8,368 bases of DNA from Desulfuromusa sp. (GTDB lineage Bacteria; Desulfobacterota; Desulfuromonadia; Desulfuromonadales; Geopsychrobacteraceae). The position numbers and the translations under genes are program-made. Below, piece after piece: positions 5,773-8,368 of the stretch. The first letter of the stretch is position 1; every line of letters starts with the position of its first letter. The stretch is taken from contig JAKIUD010000098.1 of assembly GCA_021647765.1 (NCBI GenBank), positions 1 through 8,368 of the forward strand. Direction: 5' to 3'. The notes beneath the pieces are model-generated. The model saw only the letters and a list, made by a program, of their open reading frames with translations, did not search any database and was not told the DNA's origin.

Positions 5773-6633
5773 TTAGTTGCCGGTTATTTGCTTAAGTATT
5801 TCACCAATTATACTTTTATATTCATCCATATCTGCTAAGGATTTAAGATTTTGTAACGCCTGTGGAATGTTATGATCGAAGGGGATACGACCGATAACTT
5901 TGCCACCAAATTCATCGGCAGACAGGATAATTTTATTCTCAACCTCTGCGCTGAATCCCGCTTTGTTCAGTAGAACAAAATGAGGAATAGAAAACTTTTG
6001 TATCAACTCTGCCAGACGGCGGTAATCAGAAATCCCCGAAAGGCTCTCTTCGACAACTGCCAGAACCAGATCGACCCCAGTAATTGATGAAATTGCCTGA
6101 CAGCTGGTTCCCGGCGGTCCATCGATGACAATGTAGGCAATATCTTGCTCTTTTGCAATAGCTGATGCTTCACTTCTAATCTTGGTGATCAGTTTCCCGC
6201 TGTTGTCTTCTCCCGGAATCAGATCGGCATGAATCAGATAGCCGTTATCCATACAGCTGACGTACCAGTCGCCCCCTTTCCGCTTGACCATGTTAATGGC
6301 ATTTACCGGGCAGACAAAGGCGCAGGTAGCGCACCCTTCGCAATCAGAATCGATCAGAATGCGACCCTCTTCGTTTTGGCTGATGGCATCAAATTGGCAG
6401 GCGGTGAGGCAGGCTCCACAACCGGTGCATTGGTCATGATCGACCTGGGCGATATCCATGCCAAAGTAAGCAGTGGTTGACTGCCGGGTATAGGGCAGTA
6501 GTATCGGTAGGTTGGATGCGTTGACATCGGCATCGACAGCAACGACTGAATCCATCATTTTTATAATTGATGCGGTCACAGAGGTTTTTCCGGCACCCCC
6601 TTTACCACTGAGTATCGATATTTGTCGGGTCAT
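5773..6633 (-). CDS. MinD/Mrp-family ATPase with inserted 2[4Fe-4S] ferredoxin domain (second of pair)
   Basis: A 286-residue cytoplasmic P-loop ATPase of the MinD superfamily with a ferredoxin insertion (COG1149 type). Visible: deviant Walker A SGKGGAGKT (9-17), DADVNASN (34-41) after it, then two CxxCxxCxxxC clusters C69, C72, C75, C79 and C98, C101, C104, C108, then DGPPG (171-175) of the switch II/Walker B region. Such tandem ATPases occur next to NifX-domain proteins in sulfate reducers, including the Desulfovibrio orange-protein (ORP) genes; ATP-driven Fe-S or metal-cluster handling is inferred, not shown. Its ATG overlaps the upstream gene's stop as ATGA (6630-6633), so translation is coupled. 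It is similar to, but clearly diverged from, its upstream partner, which suggests an old duplication and a heterodimer. Confidence 0.92.
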   Translation of the reverse strand: MTRQISILSGKGGAGKTSVTASIIKMMDSVVAVDADVNASNLPILLPYTRQSTTAYFGMDIAQVDHDQCTGCGACLTACQFDAISQNEEGRILIDSDCEGCATCAFVCPVNAINMVKRKGGDWYVSCMDNGYLIHADLIPGEDNSGKLITKIRSEASAIAKEQDIAYIVIDGPPGTSCQAISSITGVDLVLAVVEESLSGISDYRRLAELIQKFSIPHFVLLNKAGFSAEVENKIILSADEFGGKVIGRIPFDHNIPQALQNLKSLADMDEYKSIIGEILKQITGN

Positions 6634-7460
6634 GGTCTTGTGAGCTCCGGACTGATGATTTGCTGCAGTCCTCTATAAATTTCACTGAACTGCTGGCTGA
6701 GAATCTCACCTTTGAGATTTGCTTCATGGTAACGATCATCCAGTGGGATCGTCAGCGCCGCTTTTTTCGGTTTATTTTTGAAGTATTCTTCCACGCTGGC
6801 ATCGCTCATCGCTTTGTTGGCGATAATCAGATAATTCTTGCCCATTTGCTGAACAATCTGTTCCGTCTGCTGCATATCGTGAAAGCCGAAGGGGGTTGGT
6901 TCAACCACCAGAATGATCAGATCTGCCGGTTTTATCGCAGCAACGGCGGCACAGGAGTTTCCGGGCGGACCATCAATCACAGAAAGTTTATCCCGATCAA
7001 TTTTTTTAACCATCTCACTAATCAGATAGGTTCCCCGGGTCGAACCGATGATCAGATCGCCGACATGAACCATATTTTTGGTTCGCTGTGAATAGCCGGA
7101 GCGGACATCGCCAACCAAGGAATCCTGATAACTGATCGCCTGTTGCGGGCAGACCATTTTACAGAGTCCGCAACCATGACAGAGCGGTTCACTTAAATAG
7201 ACGGTCTTCATGATTCGGTAAAGAGCGTGAAAGCGACACTCTTTAGTGCAAATACCACAGCCGTCACAGAGCTCTTCAGAAAAAATTGGAACGGGTTGGG
7301 TCACCGGAATTTTACTGGAGAAGTCTGGTTTGAGAAAATATTCTGCGTTGGGGGCGTCAACATCCAGATCGTAAAACTCAGCTGCAAAAACCTGTGCTAT
7401 GGAAGCGGCAAGGGTGGTTTTTCCTGCACCACCTTTGCCGCTGACAACCGAGATGATCAC
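6630..7460 (-). CDS. MinD/Mrp-family ATPase with inserted 2[4Fe-4S] ferredoxin domain (first of pair)
   Basis: A 276-residue paralogue of the following gene. Visible: N-terminal deviant Walker A SGKGGAGKT (7-15), DLDVDAPNAE (31-40), two clusters C65, C68, C71, C75 and C94, C97, C100, C104, and DGPPG (163-167). The frame is open to an ATG at 7478, but I choose the GTG at 7460: GGAGGAGG (7467-7474) lies six bases before it, the stop of the upstream gene overlaps it as GTGA, and the protein then begins MIISVVSGKGG, with the P-loop where the family has it. The ATG start would place that ribosome binding site inside the gene. It forms a coupled operon with the NifX-domain protein upstream and the second ATPase downstream. 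A joint role in metal or Fe-S cluster assembly is inferred from this context. Confidence 0.92.
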   Translation of the reverse strand: MIISVVSGKGGAGKTTLAASIAQVFAAEFYDLDVDAPNAEYFLKPDFSSKIPVTQPVPIFSEELCDGCGICTKECRFHALYRIMKTVYLSEPLCHGCGLCKMVCPQQAISYQDSLVGDVRSGYSQRTKNMVHVGDLIIGSTRGTYLISEMVKKIDRDKLSVIDGPPGNSCAAVAAIKPADLIILVVEPTPFGFHDMQQTEQIVQQMGKNYLIIANKAMSDASVEEYFKNKPKKAALTIPLDDRYHEANLKGEILSQQFSEIYRGLQQIISPELTRP

Positions 7461-8203
7461 TGCGGACCTCCTCCACATACCTGGTCATTACTGATCGGGG
7501 AGAGCTGATCATTGAGAAACAGGTCAACAGTTTCCTGAACGGTTTGTCCCACTCCGGCATAAACTTCAATCCCGGTTTCACGGAATCCCTGTAGCGGACG
7601 ACCGCCAATCCCGGCAACGATCAGTTTATTGACGTGGTTGGCATTCAGTAATATCACCGGGACGGAACAACCACCCTGGACATGCCCACCATTTTGCATG
7701 GCGACAACCTGCTGAACCTGTTGATCCTTGATATCAATCAAAGTGTAGTAGGCACACTTGCCAAAGTGTCCTGAACGTTGAGCTTCCAGCCCGGCATCAG
7801 AATCTGCTGGGATGGCTAGCCGAACCGTACCATTTTCTGGGGCGGCAACAGTTTCCTTCGGGGGTTCTTCAGCTGTTGCTGCCAGCTCTTCTTGAGGAAT
7901 ACCTGCGAGAACTTCTTCGATTGTCCCTTCAGTATGCTCATGATAGGTAATTTTTGCTTTGTCCAGAACTTCTGCGGCTTTGGGTCCGACATGGCCGGTA
8001 TAGAGGACATCAACTTTATATTCTGCCAGCAGTTGCGATGCCCTGGTTCCGGCCCCGTTATCGTCCTCAATTCCCTCGGTATTATCGTGGGCGTAGACCT
8101 CTCCGGTTTGGCTGTTGGCAATTAAAAAATAAGCAGCGCGACCAAAACGAGGGTCAACCTCAGACTGCAAGGATGGTTCTTTAGCTGTTATTGCAATGAT
8201 CAT
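7457..8203 (-). CDS. Tandem NifX/NifB-type (dinitrogenase Fe-Mo cofactor family) protein
   Basis: A 248-residue protein with two NifX/ORP-like domains. Domain 1 (about 1-100) starts MIIAIT and has the signature DPRFGRAAYF (17-26). Domain 2 (about 126-235) starts VRLAIP and has SGHFGKCAYY (144-153), plus H174 and C179 in QNGGHVQGGCS. An Ala/Pro/Glu-rich linker (106-125) joins them, and the tail ends VCGGGPQ. Single-domain relatives bind Mo-Fe or Mo-Cu clusters (NifX, NafY, Desulfovibrio ORP). Here a metal-cluster carrier role is inferred; H146, C150, H174, C179 and C243 are candidate ligands. The frame is open to 8314, but 8203 is preferred because the domain begins there; GGAG lies eleven bases upstream, a rather long spacing. 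It is the first gene of a coupled operon with the two ferredoxin-MinD ATPases. A 17-base palindrome lies just upstream of its ribosome binding site. Confidence 0.88.
   Translation of the reverse strand: MIIAITAKEPSLQSEVDPRFGRAAYFLIANSQTGEVYAHDNTEGIEDDNGAGTRASQLLAEYKVDVLYTGHVGPKAAEVLDKAKITYHEHTEGTIEEVLAGIPQEELAATAEEPPKETVAAPENGTVRLAIPADSDAGLEAQRSGHFGKCAYYTLIDIKDQQVQQVVAMQNGGHVQGGCSVPVILLNANHVNKLIVAGIGGRPLQGFRETGIEVYAGVGQTVQETVDLFLNDQLSPISNDQVCGGGPQ
7467..7474 (-). promoter_or_regulatory. Ribosome binding site deciding the GTG start at 7460
   Basis: On the minus strand GGAGGAGG is followed by TCCGCA and then GTG. This near-perfect anti-16S match also encodes Gly-Gly near the C-terminus of the NifX-domain protein (VCGGGPQ). 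It is the strongest ribosome binding site in the window. Confidence 0.85.
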
Positions 8204-8218
8204 TGTGTGTTCAACTCC

Positions 8219-8235
8219 ATTATCAAATTGATAAT
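8219..8235. promoter_or_regulatory. 17-bp perfect palindrome, candidate operator in the divergent region
   Basis: ATTATCAAATTGATAAT has 8-base arms (8219-8226 and 8228-8235) around one central base. It lies directly upstream of the GGAG (8215-8218) of the NifX-domain gene and about 110 bases before the + strand gene at 8344. On the minus strand it includes GATAAT, a possible -10 box with TTGCTG 18 bases upstream, but that promoter would place the RNA start too close to the GGAG. The ATCAA/TTGAT half-sites resemble FNR half-sites in reversed arrangement with the wrong spacing, so the binding protein is unknown. Confidence 0.55.
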
Positions 8236-8259
8236 AACGATTCAGCAAAATCGATGAGA

Positions 8260-8341
8260 TGGTCTCCCCCGCTTCACTCATCGGCGTCAATGCGCCATGA
8301 TGGTAATCAATCATTCCATCAACAGAAACGAGAGGAGACCA
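8260..8341 (+). promoter_or_regulatory. Inverted repeat that could cover the ribosome binding site of the gene at 8344
   Basis: TGGTCTCC (8260-8267) is an exact reverse complement of GGAGACCA (8334-8341). The second arm contains the GGAG that serves the ATG at 8344. Two small hairpins lie between the arms (GGCG/CGCC at 8283-8296 and TGATGG/CCATCA at 8298-8321). If transcription starts upstream of 8260, the leader could fold to hide the ribosome binding site. Confidence 0.35.
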
Positions 8342-8343
8342 CC

Positions 8344-8368
8344 ATGAAGATTACCACTATCGGTTTAG
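8344..8368 (+). CDS. Start of a divergent gene (truncated by window end)
   Basis: An ATG at 8344 is preceded by AGAGGAG with GGAG six bases before the start, and the frame reads MKITTIGL to the window edge. Eight codons are too few to assign a family. The strong ribosome binding site and the position opposite the NifX/MinD operon support a genuine, divergently transcribed gene that may share regulation with it. Confidence 0.6.

Noticed and set aside
8204..8314. 37-codon upstream extension of the NifX-domain frame
   Set aside because: The family N-terminus (MIIAIT...DPRFGRA) begins at 8203, the extension has no NifX similarity, and it would bury the 17-base palindrome and leave an internal GGAG unused.
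8204..8343. Sigma-54 promoter, as reported for Desulfovibrio orp genes
   Set aside because: No GG-N10-GC arrangement with the expected flanking bases was found on either strand of the divergent region.

Overview
The window reads as chromosome of an anaerobic, probably Gram-negative bacterium of the sulfate- or metal-reducing 'deltaproteobacterial' type (Desulfuromonadia/Desulfobulbia-like). This placement is inferred from gene content: an electron-bifurcating transhydrogenase (NfnAB), a flavodiiron oxygen/NO reductase (FprA), a bacterial SUI1/YciH factor, and a NifX-domain protein followed by two MinD/Mrp ATPases that carry ferredoxin domains, a set resembling the orange-protein (ORP) genes of Desulfovibrio. 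No rRNA, tRNA, CRISPR array or recognisable transposase or integrase gene is visible.

Layout. Positions 1-98 hold the C-terminal end of an unidentified + strand gene. Its last 46 bases (51-96) recur with three mismatches at 3204-3249, where they overlap the stop of yciH. The two copies bracket about 3.1 kb that contains only nfnA and nfnB (minus strand, order nfnA then nfnB) plus two repeat-rich non-coding flanks (99-458 and 2733-3203). The nfn genes are visibly AT-richer than the genes to the right. This looks like a small inserted segment at the 3' end of a host gene, with attL/attR-like repeats but no recombinase of its own.

From 3248 to 8203 every gene is on the minus strand. In transcription order from the right they are: a double NifX-domain protein (8203-7457), two overlapping ferredoxin-MinD ATPases (7460-6630 and 6633-5773), a DUF486 membrane protein (5729-5379), fprA (5199-3976) ending in a good intrinsic terminator (3881-3926), a 67-residue zinc-finger-like protein (3847-3644), and yciH (3607-3248). 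The first three are translationally coupled by GTGA and ATGA overlaps and must form one operon. At 8344 a + strand gene begins with a strong ribosome binding site and runs out of the window. The 140-base divergent region holds a perfect 17-base palindrome, a likely operator.

How the genes fit together: NfnAB would balance NADH, NADPH and ferredoxin. FprA removes O2 or NO using low-potential electrons. The NifX/MinD/MinD set probably assembles or handles a metal or Fe-S cluster in an ATP-dependent way, by analogy with the ORP system. Several start codons differ from the longest reading frames: nfnA at 2732, fprA at 5199, the first ATPase at a GTG at 7460, the NifX protein at 8203, and the zinc protein at a TTG at 3847.
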